From Aradus depressus (lineage: Eukaryota; Arthropoda; Insecta; Hemiptera; Aradidae), in the NCBI GenBank assembly GCA_963662175.1, contig OY759217.1:52986108-53050107 (forward strand): a stretch of 64,000 nucleotides of DNA. The letters are read 5' to 3'. Numbering within the stretch: the stretch's first letter is position 1; every line of letters starts with the position of its first letter. The notes beneath the pieces are model-generated. The model ran no database searches and was not told where the DNA came from. It saw only the letters and a list, made by a program, of their open reading frames with translations. Both the position numbers and the translations under genes were made by a program. Positions 43,101-56,274 of this stretch are shown here, in pieces.

Positions 43101-46100
43101 ATATTGATAGTATCGCCTGTTTCCAGTAGAAGACAGTAGGTTAGGGCTGCCAAGAGGACCGTTCTTGTGGCTCTCCTCATCTTGGATATGTACTGCAACA
43201 CAACCAGTATATTACTACTACTTATTGGATATTGATAGGATCGCCTGTTTCCAGTAGAAGACAGTAGGTTAGGGCTGCCAAGAGGACCGTTCTTGTGGCT
43301 CTCCTCATCTTGGATATGTACTGCAACACAACCAGTATATTACTACTACTTATTGGATATTGATTGTATCGCCTGTTTCCAGTAGAAGACAGTAGGTTAG
43401 GGCTGCCAAGAGGACCGTTCTGGTGGCTCTTCTCATCTTGGATATGTACTGCAACACAACCAGTATATTACTACTACTTATTGGATATTGATAGTATCGC
43501 CTGTTTCCAGTAGAAGACAGTAGGTTAGGGCTGCCAAGAGGACCGTTCTTGTGGCTCTCCTCATCTTGGATATGTACTGCAACACAACCAGTATATTACT
43601 ACTACTTATTGGATATTGATTGTATCGCCTGTTTCCAGTAGAAGACAGTAGGTTAGGGCTGCCAAGAGGACCGTTCTGGTGGCTCTTCTCATCTTGGATA
43701 TGTACTGCAACACAACCAGTATATTACTACTACTTATTGGATATTGATAGTATCGCCTGTTTCCAGTAGAAGACAGTAGGTTAGGGCTGCCAAGAGGACC
43801 GTTCTTGTGGCTCTCCTCATCTTGGATATGTACTGCAACACAACCAGTATATTACTACTACTTATTGGATATTGATTGTATCGCCTGTTTCCAGTAGAAG
43901 ACAGTAGGTTAGGGCTGCCAAGAGGACCGTTCTGGTGGCTCTTCTCATCTTGGATATGTACTGCAACACAACCAGTATATTACTACTACTTATTGGATAT
44001 TGATTGTATCGCCTGTTTCCAGTAGAAGACAGTAGGTTAGGGCTGCCAAGAGGACCGTTCTGGTGGCTCTTCTCATCTTGGATATGTACTGCAACACAAC
44101 CAGTATATTACTACTACTTATTGGATATTGATAGTATCGCCTGTTTCCAGTAGAAGACAGTAGGTTAGGGCTGCCAAGAGGACCGTTCTTGTGGCTCTCC
44201 TCATCTTGGATATGTACTGCAACACAACCAGTATATTACTACTACTTATTGGATATTGATAGGATCGCCTGTTTCCAGTAGAAGACAGTAGGTTAGGGCT
44301 GCCAAGAGGACCGTTCTTGTGGCTCTCCTCATCTTGGATATGTACTGCAACACAACCAGTATATTACTACTACTTATTGGATATTGATAGGATCGCCTGT
44401 TTCCAGTAGAAGACAGTAGGTTAGGGCTGCCAAGAGGACCGTTCTTGTGGCTCTCCTCATCTTGGATATGTACTGCAACACAACCAGTATATTACTACTA
44501 CTTATTGGATATTGATAGGATCGCCTGTTTCCAGTAGAAGACAGTAGGTTAGGGCTGCCAAGAGGACCGTTCTTGTGGCTCTCCTCATCTTGGATATGTA
44601 CTGCAACACAACCAGTATATTACTACTACTTATTGGATATTGATTGTATCGCCTGTTTCCAGTAGAAGACAGTAGGTTAGGGCTGCCAAGAGGACCGTTC
44701 TGGTGGCTCTTCTCATCTTGGATATGTACTGCAACACAACCAGTATATTACTACTACTTATTGGATATTGATAGTATCGCCTGTTTCCAGTAGAAGACAG
44801 TAGGTTAGGGCTGCCAAGAGGACCGTTCTTGTGGCTCTCCTCATCTTGGATATGTACTGCAACACAACCAGTATATTACTACTACTTATTGGATATTGAT
44901 AGGATCGCCTGTTTCCAGTAGAAGACAGTAGGTTAGGGCTGCCAAGAGGACCGTTCTGGTGGCTCTCCTCATCTTGGATATGTACTGCAACACAACCAGT
45001 ATATTACTACTACTTATTGGATATTGATAGTATCGCCTGTTTCCAGTAGAAGACAGTAGGTTAGGGCTGCCAAGAGGACCGTTCTGGTGGCTCTCCTCAT
45101 CTTGGATATGTACTGCAACACAACCAGTATATTACTACTACTTATTGGATATTGATAGTATCGCCTGTTTCCAGTAGAAGACAGTAGGTTAGGGCTGCCA
45201 AGAGGACCGTTCTTGTGGCTCTCCTCATCTTGGATATGTACTGCAACACAACCAGTATATTACTACTACTTATTGGATATTGATAGTATCGCCTGTTTCC
45301 AGTAGAAGACAGTAGGTTAGGGCTGCCAAGAGGACCGTTCTGGTGGCTCTCCTCATCTTGGATATGTACTGCAACACAACCAGTATATTACTACTACTTA
45401 TTGGATATTGATAGTATCGCCTGTTTCCAGTAGAAGACAGTAGGTTAGGGCTGCCAAGAGGACCGTTCTGGTGGCTCTCCTCATCTTGGATATGTACTGC
45501 AACACAACCAGTATATTACTACTACTTATTGGATATTGATAGTATCGCCTGTTTCCAGTAGAAGACAGTAGGTTAGGGCTGCCAAGAGGACCGTTCTTGT
45601 GGCTCTCCTCATCTTGGATATGTACTGCAACACAACCAGTATATTACTACTACTTATTGGATATTGATAGTATCGCCTGTTTCCAGTAGAAGACAGTAGG
45701 TTAGGGCTGCCAAGAGGACCGTTCTGGTGGCTCTCCTCATCTTGGATATGTACTGCAACACAACCAGTATATTACTACTACTTATTGGATATTGATAGTA
45801 TCGCCTGTTTCCAGTAGAAGACAGTAGGTTAGGGCTGCCAAGAGGACCGTTCTTGTGGCTCTCCTCATCTTGGATATGTACTGCAACACAACCAGTATAT
45901 TACTACTACTTATTGGATATTGATAGTATCGCCTGTTTCCAGTAGAAGACAGTAGGTTAGGGCTGCCAAGAGGACCGTTCTTGTGGCTCTCCTCATCTTG
46001 GATATGTACTGCAACACAACCAGTATATTACTACTACTTATTGGATATTGATAGTATCGCCTGTTTCCAGTAGAAGACAGTAGGTTAGGGCTGCCAAGAG

Positions 46101-48671
46101 GACCGTTCTTGTGGCTCTCCTCATCTTGGATATGTACTGCAACACAACCAGTATATTACTACTACTTATTGGATATTGATAGTATCGCCTGTTTCCAGTA
46201 GAAGACAGTAGGTTAGGGCTGCCAAGAGGACCGTTCTTGTGGCTCTCCTCATCTTGGATATGTACTGCAACACAACCAGTATATTACTACTACTTATTGG
46301 ATATTGATAGTATCGCCTGTTTCCAGTAGAAGACAGTAGGTTAGGGCTGCCAAGAGGACCGTTCTTGTGGCTCTCCTCATCTTGGATATGTACTGCAACA
46401 CAACCAGTATATTACTACTACTTATTGGATATTGATAGTATCGCCTGTTTCCAGTAGAAGACAGTAGGTTAGGGCTGCCAAGAGGACCGTTCTGGTGGCT
46501 CTCCTCATCTTGGATATGTACTGCAACACAACCAGTATATTACTACTACTTATTGGATATTGATAGTATCGCCTGTTTCCAGTAGAAGACAGTAGGTTAG
46601 GGCTGCCAAGAGGACCGTTCTTGTGGCTCTCCTCATCTTGGATATGTACTGCAACACAACCAGTATATTACTACTACTTATTGGATATTGATAGTATCGC
46701 CTGTTTCCAGTAGAAGACAGTAGGTTAGGGCTGCCAAGAGGACCGTTCTGGTGGCTCTCCTCATCTTGGATATGTACTGCAACACAACCAGTATATTACT
46801 ACTACTTATTGGATATTGATAGTATCGCCTGTTTCCAGTAGAAGACAGTAGGTTAGGGCTGCCAAGAGGACCGTTCTTGTGGCTCTCCTCATCTTGGATA
46901 TGTACTGCAACACAACCAGTATATTACTACTACTTATTGGATATTGATAGTATCGCCTGTTTCCAGTAGAAGACAGTAGGTTAGGGCTGCCAAGAGGACC
47001 GTTCTTGTGGCTCTCCTCATCTTGGATATGTACTGCAACACAACCAGTATATTACTACTACTTATTGGATATTGATAGTATCGCCTGTTTCCAGTAGAAG
47101 ACAGTAGGTTAGGGCTGCCAAGAGGACCGTTCTGGTGGCTCTCCTCATCTTGGATATGTACTGCAACACAACCAGTATATTACTACTACTGTATTGGATA
47201 TTGATAGTATCGCCTGTTTCCAGTAGAAGACAGTAGGTTAGGGCTGCCAAGAGGACCGTTCTGGTGGCTCTCCTCATCTTGGATATGTACTGCAACACAA
47301 CCAGTATATTACTACTACTGTATTGGATATTGATAGTATCGCCTGTTTCCAGTAGAAGACAGTAGGTTAGGGCTGCCAAGAGGACCGTTCTGGTGGCTCT
47401 CCTCATCTTGGATATGTACTGCAACACAACCAGTATATTACTACTACTGTATTGGATATTGATAGTATCGCCTGTTTCCAGTAGAAGACAGTAGGTTAGG
47501 GCTGCCAAGAGGACCGTTCTGGTGGCTCTCCTCATCTTGGATATGTACTGCAACACAACCAGTATATTACTACTACTGTATTGGATATTGATAGTATCGT
47601 CCTGTTTCTAGTAGAAGACAGTAGGTTAGGGCTGCCAAGAGGACCGTTCTGGTGGCTCTCCTCATCTTGGATATGTACTGCAACACAACCAGTATATTAC
47701 TACTACTTATTGGATATTGATAGTATCGCCTGTTTCCAGTAGAAGACAGTAGGTTAGGGCTGCCAAGAGGACCGTTCTGGTGGCTCTCCTCATCTTGGAT
47801 ATGTACTGCAACACAACCAGTATATTACTACTACTGTATTGGATATTGATAGTATCGCCTGTTTCCAGTAGAAGACAGTAGGTTAGGGCTGCCAAGAGGA
47901 CCGTTCTGGTGGCTCTCCTCATCTTGGATATGTACTGCAACACAACCAGTATATTACTACTACTTATTGGATATTGATAGTATCGCCTGTTTCCAGTAGA
48001 AGACAGTAGGTTAGGGCTGCCAAGAGGACCGTTCTGGTGGCTCTCCTCATCTTGGATATGTACTGCAACACAACCAGTATATTACTACTACTTATTGGAT
48101 ATTGATAGTATCGCCTGTTTCCAGTAGAAGACAGTAGGTTAGGGCTGCCAAGAGGACCGTTCTGGTGGCTCTCCTCATCTTGGATATGTACTGCAACACA
48201 ACCAGTATATTACTACTACTTATTGGATATTGATAGTATCGCCTGTTTCCAGTAGAAGACAGTAGGTTAGGGCTGCCAAGAGGACCGTTCTGGTGGCTCT
48301 CCTCATCTTGGATATGTACTGCAACACAACCAGTATATTACTACTACTTATTGGATATTGATAGTATCGCCTGTTTCCAGTAGAAGACAGTAGGTTAGGG
48401 CTGCCAAGAGGACCGTTCTGGTGGCTCTCCTCATCTTGGATATGTACTGCAACACAACCAGTATATTACTACTACTTATTGGATATTGATAGTATCGCCT
48501 GTTTCCAGTAGAAGACAGTAGGTTAGGGCTGCCAAGAGGACCGTTCTGGTGGCTCTCCTCATCTTGGATATGTACTGCAACACAACCAGTATATTACTAC
48601 TACTTATTGGATATTGATAGGATCGCCTGTTTCCAGTAGAAGACAGTAGGTTAGGGCTGCCAAGAGGACCG
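34066..48671 (-). repeat. Satellite array B: about 110 tandem copies of the signal-peptide exon segment, cut by an assembly gap
   Basis: The first seven units (to about 35204) are long (161-163 bp). Nearly all others are short (128/129 bp), except triplets of long units at about 39052-39538 and 41334-41818. These triplets sit in segments repeated 2,281 bp apart. Around 43350-44150 units alternate as 256-bp dimers. Copies are very alike. Most common variants fall in third codon positions of the signal peptide, but several long units carry a stop (TAC to TAG, e.g. near 39285 and 41566). The array runs into a run of N, so its true size is unknown. Confidence 0.94.
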
Positions 48672-48871
48672 NNNNNNNNNNNNNNNNNNNNNNNNNNNNN
48701 NNNNNNNNNNNNNNNNNNNNNNNNNNNNNNNNNNNNNNNNNNNNNNNNNNNNNNNNNNNNNNNNNNNNNNNNNNNNNNNNNNNNNNNNNNNNNNNNNNNN
48801 NNNNNNNNNNNNNNNNNNNNNNNNNNNNNNNNNNNNNNNNNNNNNNNNNNNNNNNNNNNNNNNNNNNNNNN
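48672..48871. other. Assembly gap of 200 N
   Basis: Exactly 200 N inside satellite array B. The right flank (48872 on) contains no satellite unit, so the gap hides the array's 5' boundary. Confidence 1.
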
Positions 48872-49554
48872 TAATAAAAAAAACTGTGCTATCTTAGTTT
48901 CAACTTGGAAGATAATTAACACGAAATCGCTCTCTTAAAGAGGTAGATTGAAAAGTAAATAAGAGAAGAGATCTCCAATGTAGAACGGATTGAATGCGAG
49001 TGTCTGTAGCTTTGAGAGGATCAAGATAGTGTCTCATCATATTGTAGTCTTCATAGCCCTCCTGACAATATCAACTGGTTTCCGAGTCCACCAACATTAC
49101 TAACACACAAATCAAACATGATTACTCTCCTTCCAATTAGTATGACTTTATTCGATTTTTATACTTTTTTTTTTTTTTTTCGATAATAGAAGAGAAAGAA
49201 ATGAATTGATGTTTTCAGTCTCTGAACGGACCTCTTCATTCTGTGAATCAAGCTGCTTTTCTCAGAAACACAGAAAGGTCTATCACAGCAATAAATAAGA
49301 ACACGAGCAGCAATGAATCTTAAAAAAGTGCTGCAACTGAAGACGGAATATCATTAACAATAGAATAACTCTGGGAATTTCAGCATTTTCTTCAGTCAAT
49401 TGAGAGGGGGGGGTCTGGTCGACCTGCCAACGGACTTCTAAATACTCTTAATGAATTTTAGGGGATAGGGGAAGTTATGTACCTAATCGGTTAGAAATTC
49501 GGTATTTGGAATTTTATTTTTTCCGAAACCTTCATTCCAAAAATGAAAAAAAAA
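48872..49554. other. AT-rich unique sequence; no gene seen
   Basis: This is the 5' side of locus B. A promoter or noncoding first exon might lie here or in the gap, but none is recognised. Confidence 0.5.
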
Positions 49555-49935
49555 AGTCATGTCCCTATGTGCTCACGTAAGCGCCAATTCCCATTGATTT
49601 CAGTCAAATCGGCCACAAGATTGGGGGGTGTCCTAATGAATGTATTGACTACATTTCATATACGTACATTGTACAATCAAAACCACCCTAATGACAACAT
49701 CTATTAATGTTCAGAGGAATCGGCGAAAGGGAAGGGAGGATCAGAGGTGGGCTTAACTAAAAAAAGGGAAGGGAGGATCAGAGGTGGGCTTAACTAAAAA
49801 AAGCCAATAACTGTCGACGTAATGGACGTATCGACATGAAATTTTATATTTAAATTCAAAACTAGAAAAGGATGGCACCTATTAATTGTCGGCAAAATCG
49901 GCAAAAGGAAATAGGGAGGGGATCAGAGCAGGGAG
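49555..49935. repeat. Dispersed noncoding repeat family, several pieces
   Basis: Pieces include gtcatgtccctatgtg, ttcagtcaaatcgg, aatggacgtatcgacatgaa and attttatatt. A 38-bp duplication (gggaagggaggatcagaggt with gggcttaactaaaaaaa) lies at 49724-49800. Confidence 0.6.
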
Positions 49936-50635
49936 GCTCAACTCAATGGAACCTACAGGACCTTAGGAGGGAGTGAGGATAGGGACCTACAGGACCTTAG
50001 GATGGAGTGAGGATGGGGACCTACAGGACCTTAGGATGGAGTGAGGATGGGGACCTACAGGACCTTAGGAGTGAATGAGGATGAGAACCTACTGGACCTT
50101 AGGAGGGAGTGAGGATTGGGGACCTACAGGACCTTAGGAGGGAGTGAGGATAGGGACCTACAGGACCTTAGGATGGAGTGAGGATAGGGACCTACAGGAC
50201 CTTAGGATGGAGTGAGGATGGGGACCTACAGGACCTTAGGAGTGAATGAGGATGAGAACCTACTGGACCTTAGGATGGAGTGAGGATGGGGACCTACAGG
50301 ACCTTAGGAGTGAATGAGGATGGGGACCTACAGGACCTTAGGAGTGAATGAGGATGAGAACCTACTGGACCTTAGGAGGGAGTGAGGATTGGGGACCTAC
50401 AGGACCTTAGGAGGGAGTGAGGATAGGGACCTACAGGACCTTAGGATGGAGTGAGGATGGGGACCTACAGGACCTTAGGAGTGAATGAGGATGAGAACCT
50501 ACTGGACCTTAGGAGGGAGTGAGGATTGGGGACCTACAGGACCTTAGGAGGGAGTGAGGATTGGGGACCTACAGGACCTTAGAAGGGAGTGAGGATTGGG
50601 GACCTACAGGAACTTAGGAGGGAGTGAGGTTGGCT
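49935..50635 (+). repeat. 33-36-bp minisatellite, about 20 copies
   Basis: Unit gggacctacaggaccttagg plus agggagtgaggat. Variants (gaatgaggatgagaacctac) recur in a block pattern, showing multi-unit duplication. Confidence 0.92.
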
Positions 50636-50930
50636 CACCTGCCATTTCAGGATGATCCAACAACCTTCACAAGGGTTTTTATCAATTCAGGATGATCTGT
50701 GTTTTCCTTGATGTGTCACAGTTAGTAACAGATGTAATTGTTCAGGAAAGTCACAGTTCCTTTTGGCTTTGTATAAGGAGCATTTGAGAGAACAGAGTCA
50801 TGTTGTAGAGGAAGGAAAGCTGTAGAACGGATATCTTCTAACTGATGGCCTGGAGATGGCCTTAGCAAGATTAATAAACCTAGATCTGTACAAGACAACG
50901 ATAACTATATAACAAATTCGCCGGTGAATC
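50636..50930. other. No gene seen
   Basis: Unique sequence with a short repeat of tttcaggatgatc/attcaggatgatc. Confidence 0.5.
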
Positions 50931-51075
50931 TCTCAATATTCACTTCCCGGTGAATCTTTCAATATTCACTTCCCGGTGAATCTTTCACTATTCACTTCCC
51001 GGTGAATCTCTCAATATTCACTTCCCGGTGAATCTTTCAATATTCACTTCCCGGTGAATCTCTCACTATTCACTT
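50931..51075 (+). repeat. 26-bp tandem repeat, about 5.5 copies
   Basis: ccggtgaatctttcaatatt plus cactt, perfect or near-perfect copies. Confidence 0.93.
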
Positions 51076-53204
51076 CCCCTGTGGTGCTCCGTGTTGTACT
51101 CACTACATTTCAAAGCATATGTCTGTAACATCAACAAGTTTGACGGAGGTTAGCTCCATCCACCTGCGCTAGTTGCGCTCGACCCCTCTCTGAACTATCC
51201 TAATGACTTGGCTGCTATTGTCCCTTCTCCCAATACATCCCCCCTCCTTGCCATCCTATCTACACAGGTTGAGATGCTGGCCGCTAGATAGCCCTAGTTG
51301 GCACCGCCAATTTGCGTACACTCCTCCCCTGTTTTATCACCCTGTTATCTTTACCTCTATTTGTGAGCCTGTTTCTATAGAACATTGAGTGGAGGGGAGG
51401 GGGTTCTCCGACACAGATCCCCCCATTCAAATTTCCAAGATTCTCTACAACTGATCCAATTCACAGATCCGTATTCCTGATTTAGAAGGTTTATGGAAAA
51501 TTGTACAAAACTGTTTGAAATCATTTTTTAAAAAAAACCATTATTCTCTCCATAGGTTCAATATGACAAAATTAAAATGAAATGTCCTGACTCATTACTG
51601 TATCTTAAAAACTATTGATGCTGAAAATTTGGGATTTTAAATGATCATTCCTCAGATGATGAGAGCATTCACTAAGAAATTCCCTCTCTAAGAGAATGAT
51701 GATGATTGATGTTGGCTCATGTGTATATATCTGATAATGAAAATACAGAGCAATGTGGTTTTCAGCATTAGTTGTCGTATCGAACACCAGAGGCAAACAT
51801 AAAATGTCTGCTAGCTCTGCACTGTTGATCAGATTTTCATGAAATATCCGATACCTATAGCTTCCTTTTAAGCCCAGTACTCCACAAATACGGCCTCAAA
51901 ATCATCATGGGGTTATGACCCCTCCCCTCCACACCTTTTGGGTTGAGACAAGTACCTAAGCGTAAGTGTCTTCTTACTGAGGCTTCTGAATCTACACAGA
52001 CAATATTGCTTGGAAGTACTCATTATTTTGGAAGTTTCAGAGTTTTTGAGTTAAGCCCCCTCTAATCCCTCTCCGTCCAACAGATTTAGCTCAAAATCAG
52101 AGTCTCTCTAACTCCAGTAGGTCTGAAAGCACCTACAAAATTTGGTGTCGGGATACCACAACAGACAATTTATTTTCCATTATTTGATTCAGGGGTTCGA
52201 AAAACATGAAATTTAGGTGACACTACACATTGAATTTTCGACCGATTACACAACTTCTCCTATACTGTTGAAAATAAGAAAAAAAAAAAAAGTAGATGGT
52301 AGATAGATTGGAAAGTGTATTATCGGCAGCAACATAATTTTGACTTCTCTTGGTGGGCCATCAAATTTATCGCCTTAATGAGTAAGAGTCTTATAATAAA
52401 AAATAATGGGGGTACTATCTGGGTCCAATGATAAGGGCTAAAATACAAAGTAGCACAGATAAGGGACTTATCTGAGAGAGAAGGGGGCTTGAAGGGAGCT
52501 TATCTAGCTAAGTATCTTATGATAAGGACTCTACTTAATGAATTCATTAAAAAAATTCATGTCTCAGAAACGGAGAAAAAACACGCTATTTACCCATATA
52601 TTATTGTTATATAAGTTATTTGATACTAGCAGCCATGCCGGCGTTGTTCGGGAGTAGCTTTGTATTGTATTGCTTTACCTGCAGCTGATATGTGCGATCT
52701 CCGTACAAAGAAGATATAGGTGATTCAGCTCATTCCCGTCGAATCCTTTGAAATGATGTGCCACACATTATTGTTCCACATCAACAACGTCCATCCAAAT
52801 TAAAATTTTCGGATGCCACATGGTCTATAATATAAGTTAAGTTATCCTTAAAATGCCCTGTAAATTTCGTGAATATACGTTGAGCCGACAAACAGAAAGA
52901 CTTACAGCTTTACTTACCGTCGTTATTTTTAAGCCTTTGTTTGCCGTCTTGGGTCTAGAAATTTGCTAACATGAACAGACTACTATTGCTTGGCGTGCAA
53001 AGAGGGAAATGTCAGCTTATTGCGCAAATGAGCGAAGACTGTCTCCAAACACTCAGTTGCATAACTATGTAAGAAATGACAATGACAAAATTTAAACTAC
53101 AGAATATCGTGGGTTCCAGTTATTTTACAAAAAATGTTTTTCTTCATAGTGTTGAGTTATATAATTATTGTAATGAATGCCCGGGCATGATATACATATA
53201 TATA
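51076..53204. other. Noncoding; dispersed repeat pieces at 51800-52270; no gene seen
   Basis: The piece gatcagattttcatgaaata (51830) and the tail tcgaccgattacacaacttc (52237) belong to the dispersed family. Small frames (e.g. near 51203 and 53076) lack any support. Confidence 0.5.
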
Positions 53205-53285
53205 TATACAGGCTCGGGACCACCGCCTAACGTCCTATCCGAAGAACGGCGAGCTCAAGGTATTTTCACCTTCTAGATAATATAT
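53205..53285 (-). mobile_element. SINE fragment
   Basis: caggctcgggaccaccgcct and gtcctatccgaagaacggcg are the SINE core. A displaced gcccgggcatga piece of the SINE end lies at 53178, separated by a small at-repeat. Confidence 0.75.
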
Positions 53286-53329
53286 GTATAGAAACTAGGA
53301 AGAAAACCTGACCGGTGTTTATGGGAGAG

Positions 53330-55575
53330 AATAGCCTTGTGATAGTGGTGGGAGGGGAGGGAGTCGAGGCAGCCACATCCTCTACCTCTTTGTGATAGTG
53401 GCGGGAGAGGAGGGAGTCGAGGCAACCACATCCTCTACCTCTTTGTGATAGTGGCGGGAGGGGAGGGAGTCGAGGCAACCACATCCTCTACCTCTTTGTG
53501 ATAGTGGCGGGAGGGGAGGGAGTCGAGGCAACCACATCCTCTACCTCTTTGTGATAGTGGAGGGAGTCGAGGCAGCCACATCCTCTACCTCTTTGTGATA
53601 GTGGCGGGAGGGGAGGGAGTCGAGGTAACCAATCCTCTACCTCCTTGTGATAGTGGCGGGAGGGGAGGGAGTCGAGGCAGCCACATCCTCTACCTCTTTG
53701 TGATAGTGGCGGGAGGGGAGGGAGTCGAGGCAACCACATCCTCTCCCTCCTTGTGATAGTTGCAGGAGGGGAGGGAGTTGAGGCAGCCACATCCTCTACC
53801 TCTTTGTGATAGTGGCGGGAGGGGAGGGAGTCGAGGCAGCCACATCCTCTACCTCTTTGTGATAGTGGCGGGAGGGGAGGGAGTCGAGGCAACCACATCC
53901 TCTCCCTCCTTGTGATAGTTGCAGGAGGGGAGGGAGTTGAGGCAGCCACATCCTCTACCTCTTTGTGATAGTGGCGGGAGGGGAGGGAGTCGAGGCAGCC
54001 ACATCCTCTACCTCTTTGTGATAGTGGCGGGAGGGGAGGGAGTCGAGGCAACCACATCCTCTACCTCTTTGTGATAGTGGCGGGAGGGGAGGGAGTCGAG
54101 GTAACCAATCCTCTACCTCCTTGTGATAGTGGCGGGAGGGGAGGGAGTCGAGGCAGCCACATCCTCTACCTCTTTGTGATAGTGGCGGGAGGGGAGGGAG
54201 TCGAGGCAACCACATCCTCTCCCTCCTTGTGATAGTTGCGGGAGGGGAGGGAGTTGAGGCAGCCACATCCTCTACCTCTTTGTGATAGTGGCGGGAGGGG
54301 AGGGAGTCGAGGCAGCCACATCCTCTACCTCTTTGTGATAGTGGCGGGAGGGGAGGGAGTCGAGGCAACCACATCCTCTACCTCTTTGTGATAGTGGCGG
54401 GAGGGGAGGGAGTCGAGGCAGCCACATCCTCTACCTCTTTGTGATAGTGGCGGGAGGGGAGGGAGTCGAGGCAACCACATCCTCTACCTCTTTGTGATAG
54501 TGGCGGGAGGGGAGGGAGTCGAGGCAGCCACATCCTCTACCTCTTTGTGATAGTGGCGGGAGGGGAGGGAGTCGAGGCAACCAATCCTCTACCTCCTTGT
54601 GATAGTGGCGGGAGGGGAGGGAGTCGAGGCAGCCACATCCTCTACCTCTTTGTGATAGTGGCGGGAGGGGAGGGAGTCGAGGCAACCACATCCTCTCCCT
54701 CCTTGTGATAGTTGCGGGAGGGGAGGGAGTTGAGGCAGCCACATCCTCTCCCTCCCTGTGATAGTGGCGGGAGGGGAGGGAGACGAGGCAACCACATCCT
54801 CTACCTCTTTGTGATAGCGGCGGGAGGGGAGGAAGTCGAGGCAGCCACATCCTCTACCTCTTTGTGATAGTGGAGGGAGTCGAGGCAGCCACATCCTCTA
54901 CCTCTTTGTGATAGTGGCGGGAGGGGAGGGAGTCGAGGCAGCCACATCCTCTACCTCTTTGTGATAGTGGCGGGAGGGGAGGGAGTCGAGGCAACCACAT
55001 CCTCTACCTCTTTGTGATAGTGGCGGGAGGGGAGGGAGTCGAGGCAACCACATCCTCTACCTCTTTGTGATAGTGGCGGGAGGGGAGGGAGTCGAGGCAA
55101 CCAATCCTCTACCTCCTTGTGATAATGGCGAGAGGGGAGGGAGTCGAGGCAGCCACATCCTCTACCTCTTTGTGATAGTGGCGGGAGGGGAGGGAGTCGA
55201 GGCAACCACATCCTCTCCCTCCTTGTGATAGTTGCGGGAGGGGAGGGAGTTGAGGCAGCCACATCCTCTCCCTCCCTGTGATAGTGGCGGGAGGGGAGGG
55301 AGTCGAGGCAACCACATCCTCTACCTCTTTGTGATAGTGGCGGGAGGGGAGGGAGTCGAGGCAGCCACATCCTCTACCTCTTTGTGATAGTGGCGGGAGG
55401 GGAGGGAGTCGAGGCAGCCACATCCTCTACCTCTTTGTGATAGTGGAGGGAGTCGAGGCAGCCACATCCTCTCCCTCCTTGTGATAGTTGCGGGAGGGGA
55501 GGGAGTCGAGGCAGCCACATCCTCTCCCTCCTTGTGATAGTGGCGGGAGGGGAGGGAGTCGAGGCAGCCACATCC
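53330..55575 (+). repeat. 53-bp minisatellite, about 42 copies, with higher-order blocks
   Basis: The unit is tgatagtggcgggaggggag plus ggagtcgaggcagccacatc and ctctacctctttg. Short variants (ggagggagtcgagg without the middle; aaccaatcctct) recur at regular multi-unit spacing, e.g. near 53630, 54107, 54583 and 55101. The many minus-strand frames are by-products. Confidence 0.93.
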
Positions 55576-56274
55576 GAGGCCTCCACTTGCCCACCCGTCT
55601 TCTTTTCTAGGGTCTAGTCTAACACATGTTCTGGGCTAATATGAGGCTGCCACCCGGGGCTCTATTAGCTATGCAAATGTACCCATAGTACCATCCAACC
55701 TATCATTATATTCAGACACATACATCTTTTCAACACGAGCTCACATCAACATCTTCATAATACCAACATATTCAGAGCTTCTTTATTCAAATGTGGTTGG
55801 GTGTCGCATATCCGGAATATTGATTATTTGGAAAAAGACGATGAGATATACAGATTAACAAGATTTTTTGGTGATTTTCAAGTCTCAAATGAAGCCTTAA
55901 CTTGGAAGTTTCCCGAATAAAACAAAGACGTCTTTTATAGTGTACGTTGGCCCATGAAAGGACGACGTGCAGACTGGGGCATTTTCGAGTATGGGATTAC
56001 GTAGTTTCAAAATGTAAGAGTGGTTTTGATATTGCAACGTACGAAAGTTTGGAGTGAGTCGTTCTTGATATACGTTACCTTAGACGAGTCGTTAACTGCT
56101 TAAGTCAACCAAAGAGCTTATTCAAGTTAACCTTCACATGAAGAAGATATTATGTACGTTGCATTCCAATCACTGGCGTTGTACTTCCCCAGCTTTACCA
56201 AGTATAGAGCAAGTTACGTAATTGGTCAGAATTCCGATGTATTTTCACAATTGCCTGATCAAACATGAAAAAAA
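55576..56274. other. Unique sequence; no gene seen
   Basis: No frame or signal I can support. Confidence 0.5.

Noticed and set aside
14579..48671. CRISPR-like array
   Set aside because: The repeats are directly adjacent with no unique spacers, the unit is 128-163 bp and the setting is eukaryotic.
53266..55586. A set of minus-strand frames of 65-189 codons rich in PLPPLSQR motifs
   Set aside because: These are products of the 53-bp repeat shifting frame from unit to unit.
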